Positions 37,501 to 52,500 of a stretch of DNA of 64,000 nt are shown here, piece after piece. The notes under the pieces are model-generated. The model saw nothing but the letters and a program-made list of their open reading frames with translations, was not told the DNA's origin and made no database searches. Numbering within the stretch: position 1 is the first letter of the stretch; each line of letters opens with the position of its first letter. A program made the translations under genes and the position numbers. Location of the stretch: NCBI GenBank assembly GCA_036583965.1, contig JAZBQD010000028.1, positions 2,542,001 through 2,606,000 on the forward strand, in the 5' to 3' direction. The stretch comes from Prunella strophiata (taxonomy: Eukaryota > Chordata > Aves > Passeriformes > Prunellidae).

Positions 37501-40500
37501 GAGCTGGGAGCTCAAGGTCCAATTGGGTCCTTGGGATCTACAGGACCAGCTGGTCTGCCAGGGGAGAAAGGACAGAGAGGTGAGAATGGGAAGCCTGGGC
37601 CAGCTGGAGAAAAAGGTGATAAGGTAGGAAACACCACAGAAGCTCTTTTAGGTGTATAGCTCTTTAGTGTGTAATGTTAAATGTTGATAAATGAAACAGA
37701 ACCTGAATGACCAAAAGGCATTTGCCAAACTATACTCTTGCTCACAAAATTCTCACAGAAGTTAATTACAGATAATTAATTCTTGAAGAAATATTTCAGG
37801 AGATTTTTTTGCTGTGGATTGCAAAATTAGAATTGTCAGAAGACATCAAATATGATGAACAGACAGACTCTAATTGTCACATACCACATCATCCTTAACC
37901 TCAAAGATTGTGTAGAAATGTGGAGCTGGAGGGAGCAGCGTTTTTAAAAGAGGTGCTTTTAGAAATGCTGCACTAAACAGAATTTTATTACCACTTAGAG
38001 AGTATAAATTGCAGTTCAGACTCATATCTTTCATATCTGTACAATGCCTGGCTCTTGGTGCTTCATATTAGTTTTAATAGTCTAATTTGACTGATCTCAG
38101 AGTGAAATCACTAATGTCAGTTAACTAGCAGCACCTGAAATGTAAATACTGTAACAAAAATTGTACTGCTGGTTTTATCAAAATAGGAGCAGGACTGTGA
38201 AATTATGTACAGAAATATTTTATAAGTTACAGGCAAGTTCCTGTTCTGTTATATTATAATCTTTGGAGGATGAATGGCTATTGAGTATTAGATGTTTGTA
38301 CCACCTGGTACATGGGTAACTGTTGGCACTAGTTTTCTGCTAGGCCTGTAGAAGTTTTTTTCAGATATTTAATTTCTGAAAATTATGGCTTTTGATTCAT
38401 ATTTCAAACAATGTTTTTTTGTTTCTTGCTATATAGTATCACATATTCTTGTTTTTCATTCTTTTTAAATTATGACCTCATCACCTTTGTTTTTTCATAT
38501 CACCTGTTTTTAGGGCCCAACTGGAGTCCCAGGATTTCCTGGTTTAGATGGTGTTCCTGTACGTATTAAACAAATATTTCTTTATAAAAATTACAGGTCC
38601 ATAAATTCATAGCAAGTCCTCTAACAGAAGTAATACTACTCACTAAATTGTGTGGCTTTGTACTTATCGATATAATTTCTCTCAGAGAGTTACATGTTTT
38701 GAAAAAAATGTAAAATAACTAGGTTAACTTCAATGGTGTTTCCTATTGATAACAAACACCACCAAATCCCAAAGAGGTAAATACACAATTTTCATGCAGG
38801 AGTGGGGCAGTGAAGGCAGAGACTACCCATGGCCATGGAGCATGTGTTAGAGCTAGGCTTAAAAGCAGAGTATTTCTTCTCTCAGGTTCTATAGCACACT
38901 GTAGTCTGCTTGGTTTGTTCTTAACATCTCTGAAAATATCTCAAACAATGCACTGGTTTTCATTCAAACATTCTGATTTTTTGCTTGTAGTCCTTCTGCA
39001 GAAGAAACCCAACCACTGAGTCCAGTAATTTTAACCTGAATAGGGACTGAATAAGCAAAGTGGGTCCTAAATATGCCTTTATAAGCATGTGATAATGTAT
39101 TTTTATTAATGTCTTCTTCAATGTGAAAATTGGTGAAATAGTATCTTAGATAATGTATTTTTCAAAATGCTCTGCTAGAACTGAATTCCTGTGATACTAC
39201 CAGTTTTTTATGGATCACACAAAGTTAAAATGTTGAATTTTGAAAGTGATAACAGAACCAAAAGCTGAGTGGGTGTTGTAGCATCTGCTTGTCAGCTGTC
39301 CACATTTGACAATGGGACAGTTGCCAAAAAGTTCTGGATAATGTAGAGGTCACAAGCCCAAAATTAGGCACAAAAAAAAAAAAAGGGAAGTGTTCCCAAG
39401 AAATGTATATTCTTTTTGCAAAAAATGTTAATTTAAAAACAGTGTCCACAAATTAGACTGAAGCATTTACAGACAAGAAGAAGGTAGAATTGACAAAAGT
39501 GTCATTCTCTGAGAGGACAGGAGCATTACTTTTTCACTCAAGTGAGAACACAGTCTGGTCCTCTTAACCAGTGTTAATATAACCCTGTTATATTTGTTAT
39601 GTGTCAAAACCCCCAAATAAACAAAAGACTTACCTCATTTCTTCTACACCACAAAAAATCTATTCAGATTAGAAGACATTTCTAGTGCAAAAGAATATGA
39701 AACCAGCACCACTGTGAGAGGTCATCTCATTCACAACTGAGATATATTTGTTTCTGAACTAATCTGTTAATTTAAAAAGTAATTTCCCATTAATCATGGT
39801 GTATTTCTCATAAATATGAAACTGTCTTTCAGGGCCTGCCAGGAAGGGAAGGACCCAGAGGCAAGCATGGTTTGGACGGCTGCAATGGCTCAAGGGGAGA
39901 CCCAGGATTTCCAGGAGAAAACGGTTACATGGGACCAAGAGGTCCTTATGTATGTGAAAGGCATTCCCTCTGTGCATGTGCATTTCCCCTCCAAGCTAAC
40001 AGCTCTTAAAATTACTCTAAGACTGTAGCATCAGCTTTACAGTGCTGCACAGGGAGTTCCCAGGAATTCTTAGGTTAATGGGAGTGAAACACACTGCCTT
40101 AACAGATTAAGCTTGAAAGTGAAATAAGCTTCTATATCCTTGAAGTACATATAGCTGCCTTGAGAGTTAAATTCTGTCTTGTTTCCTCAGAATTGCCACT
40201 CCAGCTGAGAAGGAGTAGCTTGAAACCACGATACCATTCATTAATACTTGAAATTTCTTAAAAGCATTAGTAGTAGGGACGTACATGAGATGACTTAGAA
40301 ATAAGGCTATGTCCTGTTACACTCTTAAGATTTGGTACCACTTTTTTACACATATGTGCTCTGTGCACTCCTAATCTTGCCTGGGCATATATCTGTATAT
40401 ACAGAGATTGTTCCACAGTTAAAATGTTTGAAATTAGCACTTTAATATTTGTTTACTTTTTCTGGTAAAATGGAAGGTACTTTAAAATTGTTTAAGTAGC

Positions 40501-43500
40501 TGTGTTAGCAGTACTCAACTACTGAAGATAAAAAGATTCTTGTCATTAAAGGAAATAAATTACTGTAGCTCCAAAGAAATTTTGCTGAACAGTTCTAGTC
40601 ACCCATCTTTGACTTTTTGTGGAAACAAGTTATGGTTATGAATGAATAAGAGCTGATTAGTTGGTCTAACAGCTTCCCTGAAATCTTTAAAGTAACACAA
40701 TAAAAACAACTACACTTTACATGAAAACTCAAGTGTGTTTAGTGAGAGCTAAATAAAATGCTGAATTCAGCCATTAGAAAAATGTGGAGAGGGTGCAAGA
40801 GTGTAATGATGTTATCAAAGATAATAACAATTAGAATAAAATACAGTTTCATGCTGTGAAAGACACAACATTATAAACTTATTAATAACCTCGTTTGTTA
40901 GACATCTGAAAGTAACTTGTTATTTCTGCTGAAACTCTAATTTCACCTGTATTTTCTTACTTACTATGGCCTTCAAAATAGAGTTTTACTTTTTGTAATT
41001 AGACGAGTGACATAAAGGAAAAACAGAACATGGGACAGCATAAATCCTGCCAATTTCAGGAGTGTGATCTTTGGCAGGCCTGGAAAAGTATTTGCAACCT
41101 ACAAGAGCAGGGAGACACAATAGGCATGTAGCTTTGGATTGCATACTAAAATTCCAGTGCAAATTCATTTAGTTACCCAGAAAAACAACAGACTTACCAT
41201 ATTTGCTTGTGTGCAAGAATGCTCTTCCAACCTCTCTATGCAGATTGCCTATTTTTAAATTGATTTTTTGCACCAGGTATTAACTTGACTGTACATTACA
41301 GCCAACATTTTAATCTAATTCTTATTTATAACATAGTCCTGTATATTTTTATTTAACATTGTGTGCATGTACATTGGCTTTACTTCATTGACCTTGTTGG
41401 CAAATAAAGTAATTTCTACCTGTAAGGCCTTACCTAAGCCATAGAGAAGATAACAAACTGAATCTAACAAAAAACGTTTTATTATACAAGAGACCACTCG
41501 TAAAATAACTAAAGATAAAAACAACTTTTGATTTGTTTAATGTGTTCCCTAGCAGCTGTTGTTTACCTGTAATCTGTATCCAATTCACTGTAGCTATATC
41601 CAGCTGCAGACAGCTGTAATTCTTCCTTTTATTGTACCATTCCAGGGAGAAATACCTTGCCTGTTTCATTCTGACTGCAGGATTTGGGCAGTCAGTTTAT
41701 GATATCATGAACATTGTACCAGTACAGTTTTAAAGTGGTTGACAGTGTCATTTTATTGAACTCAGTAGTCAGGTGGTTAACTTAGTTAAATTATATCCAC
41801 TGTATTGGATTTCAAATGGAAAAACTTCAGAGATAACATCTTTATATATCTGTTTTTCAGATGTGTGCATTTTATACTCTTAACAGTAAATTGAGCATTG
41901 CAGTTAAATCTGGCAAAATAATTCATCTGTTCATGCTAACTCAGATTGAGGTTTTGAAGGTGGTACAATTAGCAAGGTTTTATAAAGGACAGCAAGTACC
42001 ATGGGAACTTAGTTCTTAAAATCCAGGGGCTCTTAGGTATCAGATTTTTTTAATAAACTGAAACAGGTTTCCTAATAGATGGAAATATTGAATGCTATGC
42101 ATCTAATACAGTCCATACTTTTATTTTTTTATCTGTATGCAGAATCACTTTAAATTCTTCTGAATCACACAGTGAACTTTCATGGAAGGCAGAGTGCTAG
42201 TACTTAAAGCCACTGCCTCCCTGAAAAAAAAAAGAAGGCATATTGATACAAAGGGCAAGATTTGTGAAGATTGTAGGATACTGAAGGACTCAAATGCTAA
42301 GGAGCACCTTAACAGGGCAGGAGTCCAAAAGCTGTGGGAAGCTGGTTTGCTCAACTGTACAGAAGGTTTTGTTAGATAAAATGATCATTCATGATCCTAG
42401 GGGATTACCTTGTGATATAGGGGCACCAGAAAGTCACAGCCTGAGAAGTTATCATACATTCTCCATGGAAAGGTAGGATATCAGTAAGTGGGTCATGTTT
42501 AAAATACTCTTTTTCTTTAAAGGGAATTCCCGGGCAAAAAGGAGAAAAAGGAAATTCAGTGTATATTTTACATTTTGGAAAAGGACTTCCAGTAAGTATC
42601 TGATTGTGAAAAAAATCATCTATTTGTAGGAAAACATGTATGGTAAATGTAATTGTTCCATTACTAGTTATAAAACTTAGTGCAAAAACAAAAAAAAATC
42701 CACCAAAATTAAAAACACATATGCAACTCTAAGAACTAGTTTATGATCTTAATATCTGTAAAGTTAGAAAATACCCACAAGAAAGCTTGAACTGGTTCAT
42801 TTGCTAAATGATTGTCATTACAGGGGGAGAGAGGTAATCCTGGACCCCCTGGCATGCCCGTAAGTACAGTCAGTGGGTTCTATAACTGCTTTTTGTGTTG
42901 AAGATCTTAATTTTTTTCCCCTTAGTATAGTAAGAAATATTGGGGTTTTTCTCTGCTTGCCTTAAATAACAAAATTCCAGACTAAAGTCTAAGGAACAAC
43001 AAGTCTGCATAGTCCTATGGCCAGTTCATGTTGGCTGAAAGGGAGTAGAAACATCCTCACCTACATTAGCTGTGTGTGGAGCAGCTGTTGCCCTGGTATT
43101 CACAGAATATTTTCTCTGTCAAATTCAAGATGTGAAATCTTCTACAGTATCTGATGGGTCTCCCAAGAATAAGTAGCACTCTATGATATTCCAGCCATAA
43201 GAACATGAAAGAAGAAGAGAGAGTTTAATTTTGTTGCTGAATCACATTCTTGATGGCTTTGGGTTCCTCTTGTTATACCTTTCCAAAAGGCATTCACTGG
43301 TGAATTGTATCAAGTCCCTGCACTGTAGCACAATTGCTGACAAAGTGAACTCTCAGTGCATTAATAACATAGAACTGTGCCTTGTCCAGTATTACCCAGA
43401 AGCTGGTGCTGGGCTGCTCTAGTCACAGGGAGATTTCAGGACATGGTGTGAGCTTTGGGCTGTGGGTGGAATTCAGTGGCCAGTAGGCTGAATCCAAGGT

Positions 43501-46500
43501 GTTTTAAAGGGGCTGGGTTTGTGTAGAAAAGGGCAAATTCTTTCTATATTCACAAAAAGACCTTTTTCAATCTTTTCCAGGGACCTAGGGGGTCAAGAGG
43601 TACAACGGGCCCATCTGGATACCCAGGCCATCCAGGCTTGCCTGTAAGAACCCCACAGTTATACAGCCTTGGCTTAGGATATGCATTCATTCTTGTCTAC
43701 CCATTTTAGAACTTATCTTAATGTGAAACAAAACCTAAAAGTAATTTTTGAGGCAGGTAATAAGATAGATTTTTGCTTTACCTTATGAGTTTGAAAGTTG
43801 AGGAATATGTTGTTCTTTCCCATGTCTGCATGAACATGTTTCATCCTGGCAGTCTGTGGTCATGGAGAAATGCTCCTAGTGCTCTCTCCTTAACCCCTTT
43901 TCTTGAGACCACCTGTGGGAGACAGGAAAGGGGGAAACCAAACATCAGCCCTCCTGAGAGCAGTGACCAAGTGAAGTAAATTGCATTTTGGAAGTAGGTA
44001 TACCCCAAGAGAAAATTCTACCTCTAAGTCCTATGAGCAAGAGGAAATAATTTTCAAAACCTGTCTCTAAATCAGACATATTGACTTGTCTTCATTCTCT
44101 TTTAAAGGGTATTCCAGGTTACCCTGGTTTGCCAGGTGAACAGGTAGGTAATAACTTCTGAAGCTGTTAGTCAAATAATAATTTATACAACTATTTGAAA
44201 TGTTCCTTTTGTTTATTTGTTATCAAGTTTTTTGAGAGTTACTTGATTAAACCCTAATGTTAATATTTTCTGATCATGCTGAAACTGTGTACATTCTTTA
44301 TCAATTAGGGAAATCCAGGGGTTGGAGTGGATGGACAAAAGGGGGAGCCGGTAAGAAAACAAATAATATTAAATATATTATTGCCCTAGAGTTAGAAAAA
44401 TAATAGAGTCTTGTTGAGTTCCCTGGAACCTATTCATTTGTGGCTTTGTGTCCTGCTAATCATGTTAGAACAGAAGAATTTATTGAATCAATTAATTCTG
44501 AGCAGAAGGGATTCCTTCAGTGAGTTGCATTCAGGAATCAAGCACATTCTGAAGATTTTGAAAAGCAACAATCATTTACATACATTCTGAACAGACACTG
44601 CCTAGGTAATCACATCAGTATTTGTTATTACTTAGTGACAGAGGCTGGACCAGATCAGTCCCTGAATCTCATCTCTTGCTAAGTGCAGAACAGATGTCAA
44701 GGAAAGGCTGTAAAAAGCACATAATAATAGTTCTTGACTAGTCTCCAGCCATATTAGCATATTCAGGATATATAGAACCAATCTGGAATATTTGATATTT
44801 CTTCTATGAATTGGTCCAATCAGTTCTTAGAAGTTGTGCAAGTGTCTAACATACACAACTTTCCACAGCAAATCAATTTCATTTCACATTCACCAAGTCT
44901 TGTGCTCAAAGGCTTTGGTCTAGAACATGAGAGACTGAGAGTATGTACACATAAGGGATTTGACAGTTCTGTAACTACTATCTCCACAGAAGATTTGGAG
45001 CAGGAGCCAGGCATTCTCATTTATTTCCTTAGATGAAACATCATTTTCAATGACTCAGGAGAATAGCAGATTAGATTGCCAACCTTACTCATCTGGGCAG
45101 ATGGTAAAAAGAGGCTTACAGATCTCAGTGCAAACCTTTATCTGCAGGTAATTAGTACATTTTCAGTGAGTACAGAAATATGTAGTGCTGTGGTACAACA
45201 GGAAGACAAGCTGAGTGTCACTGAAATACTGCATGGAATATCTCTGCTGTTGCTTTGGCTTCCACAGGGTGACATCGGACTGCCTGGGCCAGCCGGGGTC
45301 ACCGCTGTTAGTTGGACCTCCTGGAGCTCAGCTGTTCAAAGGACAAAAGGTGTTAATTTGTCATCATATTTAACAGTGCTCGACTTGGCAAGTACAATCT
45401 TGTGATGTAATTTTTGCAAGGTTGGCATAAGACATATCTATCTTTCTGTAAGAAACCACCAGCTGCAGCAGAACCCTGTGTTCAGCACCCTTCCTACAAG
45501 CTTTCAGGAGAGGACACCCCAGTGTACTTTAGCTCATGTTCTGGAGGGAAGACTGTCTTGATGCAGAAAGGAGATACTGCCCTTGCATTAGTGTTCTTCA
45601 CTTTTTGTAATTAGCAAATCATATTTCAGGCATCTTGGCAAATTTGCTTACTTTGCTATTAAATCTCTTTGTGGAGAGATTCAGAGTAGGACTTTAAAAA
45701 AGTTAAGCAGCACATAGGCATATCCTGCATATTAATATACACAAAAACTTTCCTTTTATATGTAGGGCCAAAAAGGATTACCTGGAGTAACAGGATACAG
45801 AGGGCCACGTGGACCCAAAGTAAGTAATGGGACTTTTTTTTCCCATGGTGCTGGCAAAGTCCTTCTGTGGTTATTATGTTAAACTTCTAAAGCACAGCAT
45901 TTTTTGCTGTGAAATTTAATCACTGCCTAAATCAGTGTGAAAGCAAAAATATTTCAGAACCCTTTGGAAAATCTTTCTGAGTCTGTTTTATACATACCTA
46001 TTGAGTGTTGCCTGGTAGCAAAAAGTCAGTGTTGTTGCCAGTTAGGCTGTTGACATAATGGATTGGAACTGTGAAGAAAATACAAGTACAGATTTCCTCA
46101 AGCAGAGAAACAGAGATGATCTGAATGTGTTCTTAATGGGGCATGATGTGTATTTCTCACAGAAGGTTGAGGAAAGACTTTGACTTGACACTGTGGATAA
46201 CCCCAAGGACAGAGAAGGCAGAGTCACCTGTTAGGAGAGAGAGTTGCTTTTTACTGTCTATTCTACATTTTCTTTCTGTCAACATGATCATTTGAAGCAC
46301 TGAGGTGTCAGAAGAGGAAAATCCATAGGCAGGAGCTTCCAGATCTCAGAAAAAAAATAGGAAATTTGAGACAAAAGAATGACTCTAGTTTATGTTAAAA
46401 ACTTCTTTAGTTAGCTTTGTAGCAGAAGAGAAGAAATGAGAAGCATGAACATCACATTTCTGAGTTGTAAGTCTGGCACTTTTTCAGAAGTTCATTTTCC

Positions 46501-49500
46501 ATCATGAAGAGACCACTGTTACTTGGCACTGGAAAAGAGAACAAAGCTAATCTTTTTCTATCAGATTTACATTGAAAAAGATGGGCTTTATATGCATGCT
46601 CCAGTACTAGTTGTCTATGTAGATGATAATACATGCATTTGTCAGTCATAAACAGGAACAGAGAAATCAACTGAAGCAGCTCAAATGATGCCCAAAGCTT
46701 TAGAAAAAATATATACAAATTCAACTGTTGAAATAATATGAAGCTTAGAGAAGAGACCAGAGCAGGTTCCTCAAATAACTGGAGCTATTTAGGCACTGCT
46801 GATGATGCTGTGTGAAGTCAGCCCCAGTGGCTGAGCCTCACAAGTGAAACAAGATCCATCAATGTAATGTATGCATCATTTAGTAAACATGCACAAAAAT
46901 TAAAGTGTATGGCACACTTCACCTGAGCATCTTGGTTAAAAAAACTATTTTCACTGCTCTAGGGCATACTTGGGAGAGGAGAAAAGGGTGAAAAAGGCCT
47001 TCCTGGATTCCCTGGACAGCAGGTAAGAAAGTTACACAATAAATTATATCAAAAATTCACTATAATTAGGCAGTTTAAGTTTGCAATTTCAAGAAAGACT
47101 TTAAGGATTTTTTAAACTAATCTGTCATGCTTCCTGTATAGAATATTTAGGAGACTTGCCCTGGGACTTACCCTCTCTCAGACTTAGACATAAGCTCATA
47201 CAGACTTTCCTTGGAAAGAAAGTAAATCTGTAGGGTTATCCCCTAAATATTTGGACCAGCACAAAGCTGCTCTGGAACAGCGCAGTACTAACACAGTAAT
47301 TTTAATGTTCTCCATACGTGTAGATGGCTGTTTTTCCACAGCAATTTTACTTGTGCTGGATTTGCCTAAAAGTGCTAAAGTGGAGCAGCATTCCACTACT
47401 GTCCTTGATGCAACATGGTAAAAAAATTAAGTGAAAACTTGACTGGCTTGCTTTGGCCTGTAGTTCTAATTCTTGTCCATTTCTCACAGAAGCTATTTGC
47501 AAAAGCTTTTCAAAGTTTTTGGAAGATATCCCAACTAATATTTATCTATGTAACATTAGCTATCAGAAGTTCTGAATAGATTTAACTTAAAATAAGTTTT
47601 TACTGTTTTAGCTTACAGTCTACTTGCTTTTATTAGGGTCATCCTGGTTCTTATGGGCCTGCAGGTTTTCCTGGAATGAAGGTATGAAGGCAGAAAGTAT
47701 AAGCAGCTCCCTGAACAGTGGGATCAATGAGATTTTGTTTTCTGTGGATTTGTGCAGATTTGGAATTTCCACATACTTCACAGCTCAGATTGCATTCCTT
47801 CTTTTCTCTTCTGCTACCTGTTGCCACAGAAGCTGTATGAACTCTGTGTCTTTGAATTTATGCCACTCTGAAATTTGGCTGAAATTTGCTAATGGAATCT
47901 GAAGTTGCAAGGAGGAGGAAAAGTCAGTGGGACACACATACAGCATAATAGAAAAGTTATGCAGCATGTTAAATTTGTTTTTTATGGTGACATTGTTTGT
48001 GTAATTTTGTGGTGCATGCATGTTTTGTTCATGTTTCTGGCTTGAGAAATTCCAGTGATGCTAAGTCTGCTAAATTTTACATATGAACTTACAGCATCTT
48101 ACTGGAATAAATAATAGATCTATATCTTGCCCAACTCTAGTTAAGGTAGTGATCATGCTGTTCATAAATCCCATTAATGTATAAATATTTGCCTCTGGAG
48201 TTATGTTCCAGGTGACTGTTTTATCTGCAAAAATACTTTTCACTTTGTTTTTCGCTCCTGCCTACCTAAAGAGTTTGAGTACTGGGTTGATGAGTATATT
48301 AGAAAATCATAAAAAAGAGAAGAGAGCTGATGTGCAGCTGCTTTCCATGCAGTAGTTTAAGAGAATCGTTCAGCAAGCAGCAAACCAATTGCAGCTGTAT
48401 TAAGCAGACAGTCTGTCAGAGACTGCTGGTATGTATTCCAGCTAATTCTGTGCCCCAGCTTCACTGAATCTGCTGAGCACTGTCTGAATAACCTGGCAAT
48501 ACATGCTGTGAATTTTCCAACACAGGAGAGTCTGTGAAACACCAGCTCCTGTACAAACCCAGTGAATTCTCTGTGGACACAATTATAACATGACAGTACT
48601 GTATGACTGGGTTTTGCTCAATTAATTATGTCTTAACAGATTAATCAATTTGTATTTATGTGATCCTTTCCAGGGTGAAACAGGATTTGCTGGTTTTCCT
48701 GGACAACCTGGCTATCCAGGCATTCAGGTAAAAAAAAAGACCACACATTTCACACCCCACTCCTCTCTGTGCCAATATTTCCTCCCAAATGTACCCACTT
48801 ATCAGGCCATTTCCCTTTATACAGTAATAATTTGTTTAAAGGTCTACTGTTTTCATGATAGTTATAGTTATTCATCACCATGGTAGTAAATAGCAATGTA
48901 AGAAAACATTCCTAGCTGGTGCAGGTGAGAGTGGAAATTCTATTTTACATACCAGAGGAATTGTTAATCCCAATAGCTACCTGTAAGTATACCAGGATAG
49001 CTACCTAATCCATGAATTGTAGTACTCTGCAAGGTATTCACAGTTGAGCTTCATTCCCCAGGGAGGTATGGGAGGTAAAGGAAGCTGCTATTTAGTTAAT
49101 AGTAAGATCCTATAAATGAGGATGAAAACTGGCCCCAAAGGAGGTGGCAAAATTCCATTCAGATGGGCCTGTTTACATGATTTACCAAAATCTCTTGGCA
49201 TGTGTTCAATTCTTTCACTTAAGTAATTGTTCCAAGATGTTTACCAGAATGGTAAGGAAGTGGACTCCTTCACACCAGCTGTGTTTAAACATTTCCTACT
49301 TTGGCTCACTTAGATGATACTAATTGTCTTTTATTTTACAATACCTGGTGCTTTCCATTAGGGATTGGAAGTGTAGCCTCCTCCTGAGGCTAAGCAGTAA
49401 AACAGGAAAATATTTAAAGTGTGGAAGAGATGCTTAAAATAATTTCAGAAGACCCAGGTGTCAGTCTAGTGACATTTCAGGACAAAAGTTTATGGCATTT

Positions 49501-52500
49501 TCTTCTGCAGGCTGTAGAACCAATAAAATTCTGACTACTGGATCATACTGTAATTCTGAGTAACAGCAAAAACTTGAATGAAGGGAACTGTTATATTTCC
49601 TAAAGCACATTCAGAAGAAAAAAGCTGTTCTGGATGCTACCCTAGAGGAAGCAAGGCAGCAGTGAGTCTAACCAGGGGGGAAGGCCTAAGGAGTCCTGGG
49701 ATAGGGTCCAAGTGGTCAGCAGTGTATGAGCAAGAGGAGAAATGAAATGCTGCCATGAAGAAGGTGCGTGACAAAATCATCAGTTAGAACACCAAGGTTG
49801 AAAAAGCTCATCAAAGTTATTATCACAGTACAGAGGACAAAAACATTATTGCAGTAATTGTGATGCTCATGAACTTGGCTTAAATATTCTCAAATACAAA
49901 AGTCAAGGAGTGTTTATTTCCCTCTCAAATAATGTTTTTTTTGAAAATGACATGTAAGTCAGTAAATTTTCTTCAAAAGATTTGCACAAAAATCACCTCT
50001 GTTATAAACTAAAGATTAAGATTGGAACATGCTCTACATAATCTGTGGTGACACAAAGAAGTAAACTGGCTGGTACAAACTTGTCATAAGTAGCATACAG
50101 CTAAAGACACAGTAGAAAGCACACAAATATAAAGCAATAGACAGCTTTTCAAAGCATGTTTACAAATGAGAAATGACAAACACATAAAGTAAATAAGTAA
50201 AAGTATAATGAAAACATCTGGCTTAGTCACATCTGGCTTACTTTTTCAAAGTTAGGACTGCCAGGAGAATGCTAGACCAGCTTCTTCAGCCAAGATTTTA
50301 ATTATGTGGTCATATCCAGGGGAAAAATTGCTCACAGGTGTTACTTTTCATCCCCTTTGGTTGTTATCAACTTCACAACACAGTGATATGATTTAGGTAC
50401 TAATTAAACTGAAACATTGTATATCAGATTTAAACAGAAAATTCATTGCAGTCCAATACTCCCAAAATCTAGAATCAAATCTTAAGTGTTTTTTGGTTAA
50501 AGAGTTCTCACCCTGATGTACATATTGTTTTAATTCAGGGCCTCATTAACAAACTTGAGAGAAGTCATGTTATAGACAGAATAGAGCATTCCTCAGGCTC
50601 CATTGATTAGCCCACAGCCTGAGTAGCCATCAGTTAACACTACAAACAGTAAACAAAAACAAACAGTAAACAAAAATGATTAATTGTTGGTAGGTTATGC
50701 TAGGGAAATGGTTGAAGTCTTGCAGTAATGAATCAGAAAGATGAAATTGCAATTGCTAGTGTCCCAGAGCAAAAGAAATTAAATCAAGTATAGACACAAC
50801 TTAATAAAAAAAGGATAACTAATACAGATATGCAGAATCCTGAGTGATTGCACAGATGCTATAGTTTTAATTGGGAAACCATTGGAGAAATCTGATTATT
50901 CCTGAAAGGGGCAGACCTATCCAGACTGCATCAACTGTTCAGCTGGCCTCACCAGCTGTTGCTTATGATCCACTAAAAATCACATGCACTAATGGAACAA
51001 GAATATGATTAAAACTTCTCCTGGGAATAGCCTGTCCTTGTGTAGATTTTTCTGAAACAAACATGTTCATAGAAAATCTAAGATGCATTCAGTTTTAAGG
51101 TGTAGAGGCTAAGAAAAAAAAAAACCCCAGTTGCATTGAAAGTAGATTTCATCTTTAAAAAATGCTGACTGTTGCTAAAAGCAAAGAGTGGACTTCAAGG
51201 AATTGTTGCCATAGCTTTTGATGCCCAAGCCTGGATGCTGGCAACACAATTTTTTAAAAAATAAACTGTTGGGAAGTTTATTCTTCTGAAGTTTTTATGG
51301 GAAGAGAAAACAGTATCAGTCAAAAAAATAATCTAAAGAGATCTATGTCATTATGCAGGAGTGTACCAACAGTGAAAACAGCAAACTGCAGCTGCCAGCC
51401 AGAGAGGGTCATTAGCCCTAAGAGCCTAAAACCAGATTTTCAGAGACCACAACCAGAATTTATTACTTGAGATACCAAGAACAGACATGTTTGACATTGG
51501 CTCATTAGTCTCCAGTTCTTTCTTTTGTTCTGGTTGTGTCATTTTAAAATCAGCATGAAAATTATATAAGACTTGGGCCAAATACATCTATTATTCAAAT
51601 CTTTATTTATCATCATGAAATTAATTTTAAAGCTTAAAATCCTTTCTAAATTTATCAGAGGAGGAAAAATGCTAGTTTTACTTTTTCTTTCCTGCCACAC
51701 AGAAGGCTCTTCTGTGTCATTAGAATAGACAAATTTATGTTGCTGTTTAAAAGAACTAAAGATGACACAAGGATATTTTTTCATTCTGCAAGATGCAGTC
51801 AGAGGAAACAGGCCAGAGATCAAGAGGGCAGCAGTCAGTGACAGAACTGTCTAACTACTGTAGAGACAACATTAAAAAAAATAATTAAAAAAAGCCAAGA
51901 AAGAGGCATAAAGGCCTTGTTTTCACTTGTGTAGGAATGGGTATCCAGTTCTCCTTGTCTGTGTCCTAAAAGGCCCTGGAGTCCAGTCTGGGAATGCAGC
52001 CTCACTACGCAGTTCCCACATTGACACTCTTGTTTTCTTAGTTCCCATTTGCTGAAAAAGGAGAGCTGATTTCTAATCTACAAAGCAAAAGGTCTAATAC
52101 AATTTGCCACATAAAAGGCTTCCCTAAAGTCCACTTCACTTGCAATTCTAAGTAGCAAAATCCAAGTTAATTTAGAAAACCTCCAAGCAGAAGTGATTTT
52201 CCTCACCATTAGTAAGCACTTTCATGTTTCCCTAATGCAGTTTGTTTTAAACTTCTTGTAAGAGCTTTGAGTATCTCTTACCATTGCTAATAGGTGTTAG
52301 ACAGTGAAACTGTTTTTCTTTATGCTTATCTGTCATAGAAGTAATTTCCTAATCCTGATACAGAATTTCTGTAATTTTTAATTACAGATTGGTTGTTAAA
52401 TCAAAATATCTCAATTAAATGGATAGTGATTTACTGTAGTTGAGTCATATTTACAATAAATGAATGAAATAAAATACAGCAGTCACATGTTCTGAAGAGT

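Larger units (their letters stand above)
37624..48673 (+). other. COL4A4: COL4A4 introns 5 to 16
   Basis: Twelve introns between the listed exons, from 165 nt (44144-44308) to 2.57 kb (39950-42522). AT-rich, with short A runs near 39370 and 42224. No mobile element, RNA gene or extra exon recognised. Confidence 0.8.

Noticed and set aside
45268..45297. Using GG|GTCACC at 45298 as an alternative exon 13 donor to keep frame
   Set aside because: It would keep phase 0 but join GPAG to GQKG, breaking the Gly-X-Y register and losing the conserved LLV...K interruption; the donor is also weak.
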